In this document: one piece after another, positions 21,134 to 29,003 of the stretch
Layout of the letters: every line of letters starts with the position of its first letter
Numbering within the stretch: the stretch's first letter is position 1
Virus record (IMG/VR): IMGVR_UViG_3300034101_000947
Coordinates: 1-29,003 of that record
Source: a virus
DNA length: 29,003 nucleotides
Direction: 5' to 3' (one strand)
The notes under the pieces: model-generated
Databases searched by the model: none
Told to the model about the DNA's origin: nothing
What the model saw: only the letters and a program-made list of their open reading frames with translations
Position numbers and translations under genes: made by a program

Positions 21134-23950
21134 ATGCGAAAACAATTTTACGAGAACGTATTACCTTCGCAAGGCGTCTACTGTGTAACCGAGATTGCTA
21201 AAGACAAGCGAGTAGTCAATCGGTTTGCAGAGAGCCTTGATGAAGTTGAGCGGTTGGTGGCTGAGGCCAACGCCGACAACAAAAACGTATTCATCGCCTT
21301 GAGCAGTTTCAGCGGCCACAGTCGTATGGGCGACTACGCTGCGTTTTGCCGTTCGTTTTTTGTAGACCTCGACGTCAAGCCTGACAAGCCGGGGCACTAT
21401 AAGAGCAAAGTTGAGGCAATCGAAGACCTAGATCATTTCCTCAAGGTCACGGGTCTGCCTTCACCTGTTGTGGTTGATTCGGGGAATGGCGTACATGCGT
21501 ACTGGCCGTTTGAAGAGTCCGTGCCTATCGGCGAGTGGAAGCTGTACGCTGACAAGTTCAAGCAACTCTGCCTAGACCACATGAAGATTGATCCTGTGGT
21601 GACTGCGGATATTACCCGCATCATGCGCTGCCCGGAGACCCTGAATTACAAGACGGAGCCGCCGAATCCGACCCGGCTACTGACGGACGAGTTCCATCAG
21701 TACGACTTCGGCATGTTTAAAGAATACTTGGGAGAAGTCCAACACACTTCTGGGTCCATCCTTGATCTTGTGCCAAAAGGCTTGGATGAAGATACCCGCA
21801 AGATTGCCAAGTTCGACAATTATGATACGACATTTCAGGACATCGCTGAAAAAAGTCTTGCAGGGCAGGGCTGCAATCAGATCAAGAACGCACTCATCAA
21901 CTCCCGTACCCTGCCAGAACCTGTCTGGCATTCGGCGCTATCCATCGCCCGTCACTGCACGGATTGGGAGACTGCCGTCCACCTGCTGTCTGAGGATTAC
22001 GTAGGGTACAACCCTGAAGCCACCATTAGGAAAGCAAATGAAACTTTCGGCAAGCCACACAGTTGCGGGACCTTTGAGCAGCGCAACCCCGGCGGGTGCG
22101 AAGGATGCCCCTTCAAGGGACAGATTACCAACCCCCTTGCCATCGGACGCAAGTTCGTTGCAGCGCCACCCGAAGAGGTTAGTAAGGAGGACGCAGTTCG
22201 GATCGAAAAGGATCCCGAAGAAATTCCTCCTTTCCCCAAGGCCATCTTCCCATACGTACGAGGACGCAACGGGGGTATCTACTTCATCCCCCCTGCTGAA
22301 ATAGACGATGACGGTGAAAAGACGCAGGACGAGCCTGTACTTATATCGAATAGCGAGTTCTATCCCGTCAAGCGTATGTATGGCGAGTCAGACGGCGAGA
22401 TTTTGCTTGTTCGCGTCAAGCTGCCTCATGAAGTGCGCGAGAAGTACATCTCTACTGGTGATGCTCAGTCTGTTGACAGTATGAAGGAGATAATTGGTAA
22501 GGCAGGTATCGTCCCGCCGCATCAAACTCTGTGGCCTAAGTTGGTGGAATATATGACTAAATGGGTACATTACTTACAAAGTCAGGACGCAGCCGACAAG
22601 ATCTGTCACCAGATGGGATGGACGGAGAACGGTTCTTTTCTTATTGGTGAGACCGAAGTGATTGGCGGGGGCAATACGCGCAGGGCGGCATCCAGTCCGT
22701 TAATACGCGATATATCAAGGCTTATGACCCCTAAAGGCGACTATCAGGTCTGGAAGGATTGTGTAAATCAACTGAATCACCCTGAGTTGGAGATGCAGGC
22801 GTTCGGCCTTTTTGTGTCTTTAGGGTCTCCCCTCATGCGTTATACATCCACAAACGGCATGACGTTCTGCTTCACCGGGCCATCAGGCGCAGCTAAGTCC
22901 GGATCGCTCTACGCAGGGCTGTCCGTATGGGGCGCACCGAAACCGCTCAGTGTGTACGACTCAACCGACAATGCTTTCAACAGCCGCGCCATGTCCCTTA
23001 AGAACATCCTCATGGGTATGGACGAGGTGCAGGAGAAGCCACCTGAGCAGATATCGAAGTTGATCCACCTTATCTCTCAAGGTAAGGGCAAGATGCGCAT
23101 GCAGAGTTCCATCAACGCTGAGCGTGAGCAGCAGGAGATCGCCTCGATGCTCTGCCTGATGTCCTCCAACGTGTCGCTCTACGACATGATCTTCGTCAAG
23201 AAAGCCAACGCGAGTGGCGAGATCATGCGGCTTCTTGAATACGTACTTATGCAGCCACCTTCACTTACGATGGAAGTGGGCAAGAAGATATTCGACCCGC
23301 TGCACAGGAACCACGGGCATGCTGGAATGGACTTCATGAACAGGGTTATTGACCTTGGGGACACTGAGGTCCGGGCCCGTATCGACAAGTGGAGCAAGCG
23401 CGTGACCGCTACCAAGTTGGGCAGCAACGCGGCGTTTCGTTTCTATGAGACTGCGTTCAGCGCCATCTTTGCAGGGGCTGAGATTGCAAACGAGTTCGGC
23501 ATCATCAACTTCGACATCGACCGCATCTTCGACCGGGTGATACTTGAGACCATCAAAGTACGGGACAACACCCAGAAGAACCGGGTGACGGACTATGAGG
23601 GCCTGATCGGCGAGTTCTTGAACGACCACTGGCGAAGGGGCACTTTGATCTTCGACGAAGGCCGACTTGTGAACGAACCAACTGGGGAACTTGTGGCGCG
23701 TGTCGAGATTGGCAACTCGACCCAGTATGTAGCCAAGAGCAAGTTCAAGCAGTTCTTGACCAGTAAGAGCGTCGGCACAGGCGAGTTCGAGAAGGCTTTG
23801 GAAAGATCAACAGTCAATCTAGAGTCGAAGAAGATGCGACTTTCGACTGGATGGAAGGCAGGCACAACCACGCCGCCTATCCATGTATATGCCTTTCAAT
23901 ACGAAGTTCCGAAAGAATTGATAGATGACGACAAGACTAACGGAACCTGA
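21134..23950 (+). CDS. Primase-helicase fusion (AEP primase plus DUF927-like ATPase)
   Basis: A 938-residue replication protein. The N-terminal domain resembles archaeo-eukaryotic primases: DLD (78-80, metal ligands), SGNGVH (116-121) with H121, and D159/R162 in ADITRIMR. A cysteine cluster at 311, 322 and 325 (SCG, CEGC) follows a helical region, as in other primase-helicase proteins. The ATPase part has Walker A GPSGAAKSG (582-590) and Walker B ILMGMDE (625-631), similar to the DUF927 superfamily-3-like helicases. It would prime and unwind for PolA. ATG 21134 is preferred to GTG 21122. The last 26 bases overlap the next gene. Confidence 0.9.
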   Translation: MRKQFYENVLPSQGVYCVTEIAKDKRVVNRFAESLDEVERLVAEANADNKNVFIALSSFSGHSRMGDYAAFCRSFFVDLDVKPDKPGHYKSKVEAIEDLDHFLKVTGLPSPVVVDSGNGVHAYWPFEESVPIGEWKLYADKFKQLCLDHMKIDPVVTADITRIMRCPETLNYKTEPPNPTRLLTDEFHQYDFGMFKEYLGEVQHTSGSILDLVPKGLDEDTRKIAKFDNYDTTFQDIAEKSLAGQGCNQIKNALINSRTLPEPVWHSALSIARHCTDWETAVHLLSEDYVGYNPEATIRKANETFGKPHSCGTFEQRNPGGCEGCPFKGQITNPLAIGRKFVAAPPEEVSKEDAVRIEKDPEEIPPFPKAIFPYVRGRNGGIYFIPPAEIDDDGEKTQDEPVLISNSEFYPVKRMYGESDGEILLVRVKLPHEVREKYISTGDAQSVDSMKEIIGKAGIVPPHQTLWPKLVEYMTKWVHYLQSQDAADKICHQMGWTENGSFLIGETEVIGGGNTRRAASSPLIRDISRLMTPKGDYQVWKDCVNQLNHPELEMQAFGLFVSLGSPLMRYTSTNGMTFCFTGPSGAAKSGSLYAGLSVWGAPKPLSVYDSTDNAFNSRAMSLKNILMGMDEVQEKPPEQISKLIHLISQGKGKMRMQSSINAEREQQEIASMLCLMSSNVSLYDMIFVKKANASGEIMRLLEYVLMQPPSLTMEVGKKIFDPLHRNHGHAGMDFMNRVIDLGDTEVRARIDKWSKRVTATKLGSNAAFRFYETAFSAIFAGAEIANEFGIINFDIDRIFDRVILETIKVRDNTQKNRVTDYEGLIGEFLNDHWRRGTLIFDEGRLVNEPTGELVARVEIGNSTQYVAKSKFKQFLTSKSVGTGEFEKALERSTVNLESKKMRLSTGWKAGTTTPPIHVYAFQYEVPKELIDDDKTNGT

Positions 23951-24128
23951 GTGGATCTTCCCCTTTGAGGGGATGGGCGTAGGAGACAGTTTTTTTATCC
24001 CTACGCTCAAGATCGCTGAGATGCTTTACGCCGTGGACTGCCGGTCTAAGGTTGCTCAGATAAAGGTCAAGGCGTATGCCTCATCCAAAGAAGGTCACAT
24101 CGGTGTACGGGTCTGGCGTATCAAGTGA
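23925..24128 (+). CDS. Hypothetical small phage protein, 67 aa
   Basis: Unknown. It has PFEGMGVGDSFFIPTLKIAEM and a strand-rich C-terminus ending GVRVWRIK, a form seen at the end of replication blocks in many phages. ATG 23925 overlaps the primase-helicase end. Its stop TGA directly abuts the stop of the opposite-strand gene, so the two operons converge with no spacer. Confidence 0.8.
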   Translation: MTTRLTEPEWIFPFEGMGVGDSFFIPTLKIAEMLYAVDCRSKVAQIKVKAYASSKEGHIGVRVWRIK

Positions 24129-27100
24129 TCAGCGATCTTCCTCAAACATATAGGTATCCTGCAGCACACGGCGGGACTTCTCAGCCACGTTGATACCGTA
24201 TATGGAGTTACGGGCGTTCTTACGACGACGATTGAACGATTCATACAGTTCGCCGTCGTTTATGATGTTACGGGTCTTACGCACGAACTCGTTCTGGTTG
24301 AACTTCTTGATTGCTTCCTTGGCTTCTTTTTCGCCTTCTTTATCGTTGCTGATCCTAGCCAGATAATACCTGTCCAGAAGAGCAGTCTTACGCTTAGTGA
24401 TGTTGTTTATCCTACTAGCCAACGCCCCGGCGGATTCGCTACGCCGCGCTACTTCAACAGGCGTAAACCCAAGCGTCTGCATAAAGATTTCATAGCGGTT
24501 GAAATCATCGAAGATCAGCTCGCCGCTTCTGCTCTTAGCCCCTTCAAGATCAAACCGCCATGCTTTGAGCACATTTCTAATAGCAGCCGGAGCAATCGCC
24601 TCCAACGCTCGATCCGTATGCCCTTCCGTATAATCCTTATACCCACGGAAGAACCCCATGCCCGCTGAGTAAGCAGGGCCGAAGATCTGCTCGGCGGCAA
24701 ACAGTGCAGGGCCAACCTCTTCCAGACGTTTGTCGTCGTCTTTCCAAAGCAAGCCGTTAAACCCAGTACGCGATGCAACATCCGCCATGAAAAGCTCGTT
24801 CACTACGCCTTTGTGTGCCAAGGCTCCGACAGACTGGCGCACGATCTCGTTTGACTTAAGCGGGTCATCGTCGTCCCCGAACATATCAGCCAGAAGATCG
24901 ACAAGTAGAGTACTTGCACTGTAGAACGGCATGCCCTGAAGTCCTGAGAACAGGAACGCCATAGACATGATGCCGATAAGCTGTTTGGCAGCGAGCTCTT
25001 TCACTTCTCGGGTCTCGCCCTTGACAGCATCGCGCAGCAGCTTTACCTGCAGGTAGACCTGCGTCTGGGCGAAGTTCTTGAACGTAAACGCTACTTTGAA
25101 GAACCCCGTCTGGAAGATGCGCGGTGACGTCTCGGTAAGCACCGTACCGTGAGTCATATTAACAAGGTCAATAGCGGCCTTGATGGCACCGTCTACGTTG
25201 CCATTGTTCTTTTTCATCTCCAAGTTGAACGCCGCAATCAACGTAACTTCACGATTGAACCGTTCTGAGTTCTGGAACATCCATCCTGCGATCTGTTCCA
25301 TCTTGGCCATCAAGCCAACATAATCCCCCGTCCCATAAGTCTTCTTTCTGCCTTCCACAAGATCGTACCCGGTTGAACGCCGGATAGCGCTCTGCCTTAC
25401 CGCAGCCTTATACAACTTGTCCAACGGCGAGTTAGTCGGCAACCCAACACCAAAGCTGAAGTCTGCCGGGAACCGCTTGACCCCACCCGGTATGTTGTCG
25501 TTGTCAAACCCGCCGCTGAAATACTGCTTCGTAGCATCAGTCATAGCAGCGCTAGCTTCGTCCAGACCATACTTGCCCGACAGCATCGGGAACACGACCA
25601 TAGGCAGCTGCGTCATGTTGATGACAGCAGTAGAAGTATTACCAATGATGTACCAGTAGTAACTGAACGATGAGAGCGTGTTGACAAGCGTACTGTTGCC
25701 GGGATCGCGCAAATACTCAATCTGCTTATTCAAGTTCTTGATCAAGAGCGGCACAGACATGTTCTTGGACTTGCCTGACTCCGAGTACACTTTGGCTTCT
25801 TGTTTTATGTCGTCGTAAACCTTATCAATTTCAGGTATGTACTCCAGATTTGTAAGCTGGTTGGCCATACGAGTGGCTACATTGGAGTAGACATTTATCA
25901 GATCAGCCTCATAGCCCTTATAACCGTCGCGCTTCCGGTACAACTGCCGGACAGACGAAGCGGGGATCTGATCAAGGTACAACTCATACAACGAACGCTT
26001 GACCGCTTCAGGGGCACCACGGCTCTTCAGGTCTTCCAGTACACGGTTGAAGAACGTGCCGGGCCCGCCTCCTTCAAAAAAGTCTTCTACACGAGAGAAC
26101 ATCTGGTCGCTACCGCGCTTGGCCCCGTTGGCCAGCGCTTCCTTCCAAGCAAGCTCGCGCTCATAGTTTGATTTGAACGACCGCACAACCATTTCGTTGG
26201 TAGCGTCCTGATAGCGCAGCCAATAATCCCCTTCACGATAAAGCGGCAGGTACACACGCAGGCGCTTCTTCGCCATTTCACGTTGCAGACGAGCGGCTTC
26301 ACGCGGCGACATGTTCTTGGATAGAAGTGTCAAATACTCATCTGCCATGCCACGGTAGCTTTTAAGCATCTGCCAATAAACTTTTTGTAAGTCAGCGGGC
26401 AGGCGATTGAAGCGCTGAGTCAGGGGGTGATTGGCGAACTTCTGGTTATTGAACTCGATCTGCAGCCGGGTAGACTCGTGCGCTACCTCATAGAACTCGT
26501 CTTTATACTTAGAGTGCTTTTTGATCGCATCGCTCCACTTGCGCACGTTGCGGTCAAGATCTTCTTTTTTATCCTTCAGAGCACTAGCACGGATGTTCAA
26601 TACGTTAAGCAGCCCCTCCAAGGTGGGGAGCTCTTTGACAAACATCTGCACTTGCTGAGGCAGCGACGTGAACATATACAACGCCGACCGCATGTTGTCT
26701 GTGATACGGGTCGAGTCAAGTACGCTGCGCACGCCTTCGTAAATCCGGTTGTTGAACTTCGGCAGCTTGTTCGGCGCGTTGCCGATACTGTTCAGCGTTG
26801 TCCTTGCTATCTTGCGCGACTGCCTTATGTCATTGGCCTTGGGACTGAACTTGCCGTTGTTGCCGATAGCAGACTTGACTTGATTAGGCTCATAGACAGC
26901 GAGGTTCTTGGACTCAACGCGGTCCCCAAGTTCTGGAGAGTACAAGCTCTCCATCACATAAAAGCCATCATGGCCAATTTTTTTAATCGCCTTTTGCACT
27001 ACCGGGTTCTCGATAGTGCGCCAATCCCCGTCTTTAATAGCCGAAACCAGCTCATCCCAGTTAAGAGAATCTCCGGTGGCCCTGACACTACCGCCTGATT

Positions 27101-29003
27101 TTTCAAACTCTTCAGCAAGAGCAGCTTCTAACGCCGCAATGTGCTGGTAGTTCTCGTAGTCAAAGGGGTTCTTGGCGTTGACGTACACCGCATAGATAGG
27201 GCCTACGTCGTAATCGTACTCATCAACCGTAAAGCGGTCAGCAAAATACGGATCAGGCGACAGGAAGATAGCCTTTGCACGCCCACCGGGTCGGAACACC
27301 GAGAACACTTTTGGCGATCCGTGATACATGACGATTGGACGGCCTTCCTCGTCCACTACCTTAGACCCGCTAAACCAACCCCAGAAGTTCTTAAGCCCTT
27401 CGATGCTCGGAAAGATCGGGCGCGGACCCTTAAAGCCCATAGCCTGTTTGATCATAGACGACGCCATAGTATCGTTAGGCGTGCCTAGTCCATCGAGGAA
27501 ATTTTTGACCGCTTGCGAAGGCAGGAACTCGGGGCGGTTGCCCGTGAGGTAGGCTGCAAGCCGCTTCAGTTTGGCAGCAAGAGTCGAGAAGAACTTCTCC
27601 ACGACAGACAGCGGCTTCTCGCTGGTCGTCATCCACTTGGCTACGTTGTCCGCGAACCACTCTGTAAACGACTTGAAGTACTCTTGATCTTTCTCGCTAA
27701 GCACCATGTCTTCGGACAGGTCTGCCAGATCAGCCTCTGCTGTAGCAGCCGCACGTACTTTGCGGATCAACTTGGCGGTGGTCTCATCCTTGTTCTCGGA
27801 AAGCCATGTCAGATAGTCATCGAAGATGGCGTTCCGCGTATTCTTGTCCGCGTTGCTCAGCGCTTCGTATTCGACGATATGCCCAAGTTCATGCCCGATG
27901 TTTTCGAGCAAAACCCTTATTTCCGTGCCTGAATCTACGAACAAGGCGTAACCCTGCCCGTTAGGAAGGGGCATAACAGCGCCAAACGTATTCGGGCTTG
28001 CCGCATCCGCCGTTAGTCCTTCGACACTGAACCCGTCATACAACCCATACCTGTCTGCGGTAGCGGTCAAAGCCTCCGGGGTGGCTAACTCGTTTCTATC
28101 AAGCACGATGATGTTGGTATTACCAAGCCCGATCTGATTGACGATGGACTTGATGAACCCGTTAACACGGGAATTAAAGCGGGGGCTGACAACCACCTTG
28201 TTTTTATCAAACGGTCCTTTACCCGCACGCGGAGTCCCCCTCGCGGCAAGACGCCGGGCAATCCGGTCAGCCACGGCGCTCTTCTGTTCCGTCGTCGGGC
28301 GGCTAACACGGCGTTGGGCTTGCGTCAGTGCAGGAGATGTAGCTCCTTCTCTCTCATCAACCCGTGGAGCAGGTTCATACTTGGCCATTTCGCTGTTTAT
28401 TGAATCAGCAATTTTTCTTCCTGCAGCGGTAACAGCCTCTTTTCCTTTGCTATAAGAGAAAAGATAGTCATTAATTGCGTTAGCAATATCAGGCGGTAGA
28501 TCGTATTGCCCGATTTGACTAGCATCACCAACTCTAGCATCTACTTGCCTACGTTCATTGTTGGCATAGTGATCTCCAATGCGGTCACCGTTCTTATTTG
28601 TCACAATAAGAATCGGTCTTGAGAACATCCCAGCAGCCGCACCTAACTCAAAATAACGATCATCATAGTAGAAGCCAATACCTTGGTCATAAGGTTCGCC
28701 TTCTTCTTTATATCTGGCTTTTTTTAGTGCAGGAGATACAGCTCCTTCTCTCTCATCAACCCGCTCAGCAACACCGCCAACAGGCTCCACTCCTGCACCT
28801 TCAGGTCTTGCAGCTTCTTGTCCTGCGGGGGCTCCTCGTTGTACAGGCAGTGCAGGGCTTCCTGCAGTTGCTCCAGCGACAGCTTCTCCAGCACGGGTTG
28901 ATACGGGTTCACTTGTGGTCTCCGTGGTGGGGGGAGTGACTTTAGTTATTTCGTTACCAAAATGTACGGTTTTGTTGTCGCCCCAGTACTCAACAGGAAT
29001 TAG
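24129..29003 (-). CDS. Giant polyvalent protein: zincin, ADP-ribosyltransferase-like and PLxRFG-type regions (partial)
   Basis: A virion-type multidomain protein, probably packaged and injected into the host. Numbering starts at GTG 28790. HELGH (300-304) with EWFADNVAKW downstream is a zinc metallopeptidase motif. Residues about 475-650 (SKVVDEEGRPIVMYHGS, IFLSPDPYFA, NPFDYEN, IGHDGFYV, AVYEPNQVKS) match the ADP-ribosyltransferase-like domain of large polyvalent phage proteins. The last 850 residues are a helical region of the PLxRFG type, with FKNFAQTQVYLQV near the middle and a hydrophobic span near 1270. GTG 28790 has no ribosome site and the frame stays open to the right edge (71 more codons), so the true start lies outside. 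A 38-base direct repeat gives VDEREGA-SPAL twice. Confidence 0.88.
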   Translation of the reverse strand, partial: LIPVEYWGDNKTVHFGNEITKVTPPTTETTSEPVSTRAGEAVAGATAGSPALPVQRGAPAGQEAARPEGAGVEPVGGVAERVDEREGAVSPALKKARYKEEGEPYDQGIGFYYDDRYFELGAAAGMFSRPILIVTNKNGDRIGDHYANNERRQVDARVGDASQIGQYDLPPDIANAINDYLFSYSKGKEAVTAAGRKIADSINSEMAKYEPAPRVDEREGATSPALTQAQRRVSRPTTEQKSAVADRIARRLAARGTPRAGKGPFDKNKVVVSPRFNSRVNGFIKSIVNQIGLGNTNIIVLDRNELATPEALTATADRYGLYDGFSVEGLTADAASPNTFGAVMPLPNGQGYALFVDSGTEIRVLLENIGHELGHIVEYEALSNADKNTRNAIFDDYLTWLSENKDETTAKLIRKVRAAATAEADLADLSEDMVLSEKDQEYFKSFTEWFADNVAKWMTTSEKPLSVVEKFFSTLAAKLKRLAAYLTGNRPEFLPSQAVKNFLDGLGTPNDTMASSMIKQAMGFKGPRPIFPSIEGLKNFWGWFSGSKVVDEEGRPIVMYHGSPKVFSVFRPGGRAKAIFLSPDPYFADRFTVDEYDYDVGPIYAVYVNAKNPFDYENYQHIAALEAALAEEFEKSGGSVRATGDSLNWDELVSAIKDGDWRTIENPVVQKAIKKIGHDGFYVMESLYSPELGDRVESKNLAVYEPNQVKSAIGNNGKFSPKANDIRQSRKIARTTLNSIGNAPNKLPKFNNRIYEGVRSVLDSTRITDNMRSALYMFTSLPQQVQMFVKELPTLEGLLNVLNIRASALKDKKEDLDRNVRKWSDAIKKHSKYKDEFYEVAHESTRLQIEFNNQKFANHPLTQRFNRLPADLQKVYWQMLKSYRGMADEYLTLLSKNMSPREAARLQREMAKKRLRVYLPLYREGDYWLRYQDATNEMVVRSFKSNYERELAWKEALANGAKRGSDQMFSRVEDFFEGGGPGTFFNRVLEDLKSRGAPEAVKRSLYELYLDQIPASSVRQLYRKRDGYKGYEADLINVYSNVATRMANQLTNLEYIPEIDKVYDDIKQEAKVYSESGKSKNMSVPLLIKNLNKQIEYLRDPGNSTLVNTLSSFSYYWYIIGNTSTAVINMTQLPMVVFPMLSGKYGLDEASAAMTDATKQYFSGGFDNDNIPGGVKRFPADFSFGVGLPTNSPLDKLYKAAVRQSAIRRSTGYDLVEGRKKTYGTGDYVGLMAKMEQIAGWMFQNSERFNREVTLIAAFNLEMKKNNGNVDGAIKAAIDLVNMTHGTVLTETSPRIFQTGFFKVAFTFKNFAQTQVYLQVKLLRDAVKGETREVKELAAKQLIGIMSMAFLFSGLQGMPFYSASTLLVDLLADMFGDDDDPLKSNEIVRQSVGALAHKGVVNELFMADVASRTGFNGLLWKDDDKRLEEVGPALFAAEQIFGPAYSAGMGFFRGYKDYTEGHTDRALEAIAPAAIRNVLKAWRFDLEGAKSRSGELIFDDFNRYEIFMQTLGFTPVEVARRSESAGALASRINNITKRKTALLDRYYLARISNDKEGEKEAKEAIKKFNQNEFVRKTRNIINDGELYESFNRRRKNARNSIYGINVAEKSRRVLQDTYMFEEDR
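28327..28364 (-). repeat. Direct repeat copy B, relic of a small gene's 3' end
   Basis: It matches 28726-28763 at 36 of 38 bases. In the giant-protein frame it encodes VDEREGATSPAL. In the second frame, on the same strand, it reads GLMREKELHLLH then a stop, the same end as the 62-aa protein, and similarity extends a few codons upstream (NLLHG against VLLSG). Confidence 0.8.
28724..28912 (-). CDS. Small helical protein, 62 aa, overlapping the giant gene
   Basis: Unknown function. GTG 28912 has GGAG eight bases upstream. The protein has an amphipathic helix (LEKLSLEQLQEALHCLYNEE) and a second one ending LLSGLMREKELYLLH. Codons are strongly G/C-ending (CTG, GAG, AAG), as in a genuine gene, whereas the giant-protein frame across the same bases gives a low-complexity Ala/Gly/Pro linker. 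It therefore appears to be the older coding frame. It overlaps the giant frame fully. Confidence 0.66.
   Translation of the reverse strand: MNPYQPVLEKLSLEQLQEALHCLYNEEPPQDKKLQDLKVQEWSLLAVLLSGLMREKELYLLH
28726..28763 (-). repeat. Direct repeat copy A, 3' end of the 62-aa gene
   Basis: It is 36/38 identical to 28327-28364. It contains the last codons and stop of the 62-aa gene and, in the other frame, VDEREGAVSPAL of the giant protein. The 362 bases between the copies are more A/T-rich than both flanks. Confidence 0.8.

Noticed and set aside
21156-22708. Half copies of the palindrome (ACGTATTACC at 21156, TAATACGC at 22701)
   Set aside because: Only one arm is present in each, inside the start and middle of the primase-helicase gene. 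Not counted.

Overview
This window is a stretch of a tailed double-stranded DNA bacteriophage (Caudoviricetes) or a prophage-like element. It has a terminase pair, a family-A DNA polymerase, a primase-helicase fusion, a Cas4/RecB-like nuclease, a VRR-NUC nuclease, an SNF2-type helicase and a giant polyvalent virion-type protein. Gene density is high, starts and stops overlap (ATGA/GTGA), and Shine-Dalgarno sequences are strong (GGAG/GAGG). The host looks like a mesophilic bacterium, probably proteobacterial, but nothing in the sequence fixes it. No integrase, RNA polymerase, tRNA, CRISPR array or insertion sequence was recognised.

Layout: (a) 1-1613, leftward: terminase large subunit (runs off the left edge) and small subunit, behind a good sigma70-like promoter at 1692-1727. 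(b) 1614-4150, a divergent control region holding one unknown rightward gene (2032-2658), a G-run cluster, a candidate replication origin (16-18-bp iterons, twelve TGTTCCA boxes six in each direction, and an AT-rich core), and about 700 bases of GC-rich, non-coding, hairpin-rich DNA. (c) 4151-24128, one long rightward early/replication block of about 34 genes. It begins with many very small genes, continues with a DUF3150-like / MoxR-AAA / HExxH-VWA trio (5775-9037), then small accessory genes, then the replication cassette (VRR-NUC, PolA, Fe-S nuclease, helicase, ssDNA-binding-like protein, HTH protein, primase-helicase). (d) 24129-29003, leftward: a giant protein with a zincin (HELGH) motif, an ADP-ribosyltransferase-like domain and a long C-terminal region, converging tail to tail on the early block with no spacer. 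Its reading frame is still open at the right edge.

The arrangement fits a circular or circularly permuted genome in which a leftward late operon starts at about 1.7 kb and wraps round to end at 24129, while the rightward early operon runs the opposite way.

The most striking unexplained signal is an 18-bp palindrome, GCGTATT-NNNN-AATACGC, present in 12 copies between 1904 and 19550. It sits mainly at gene junctions of the early block and in the control region, and I found no copy in the leftward packaging and virion genes. It looks like a phage-wide operator or RNA-hairpin element. The other main leads are the MoxR-VWA trio, the origin, the non-coding block, and a duplicated gene 3' end around 28327-28763 that is read in two frames.
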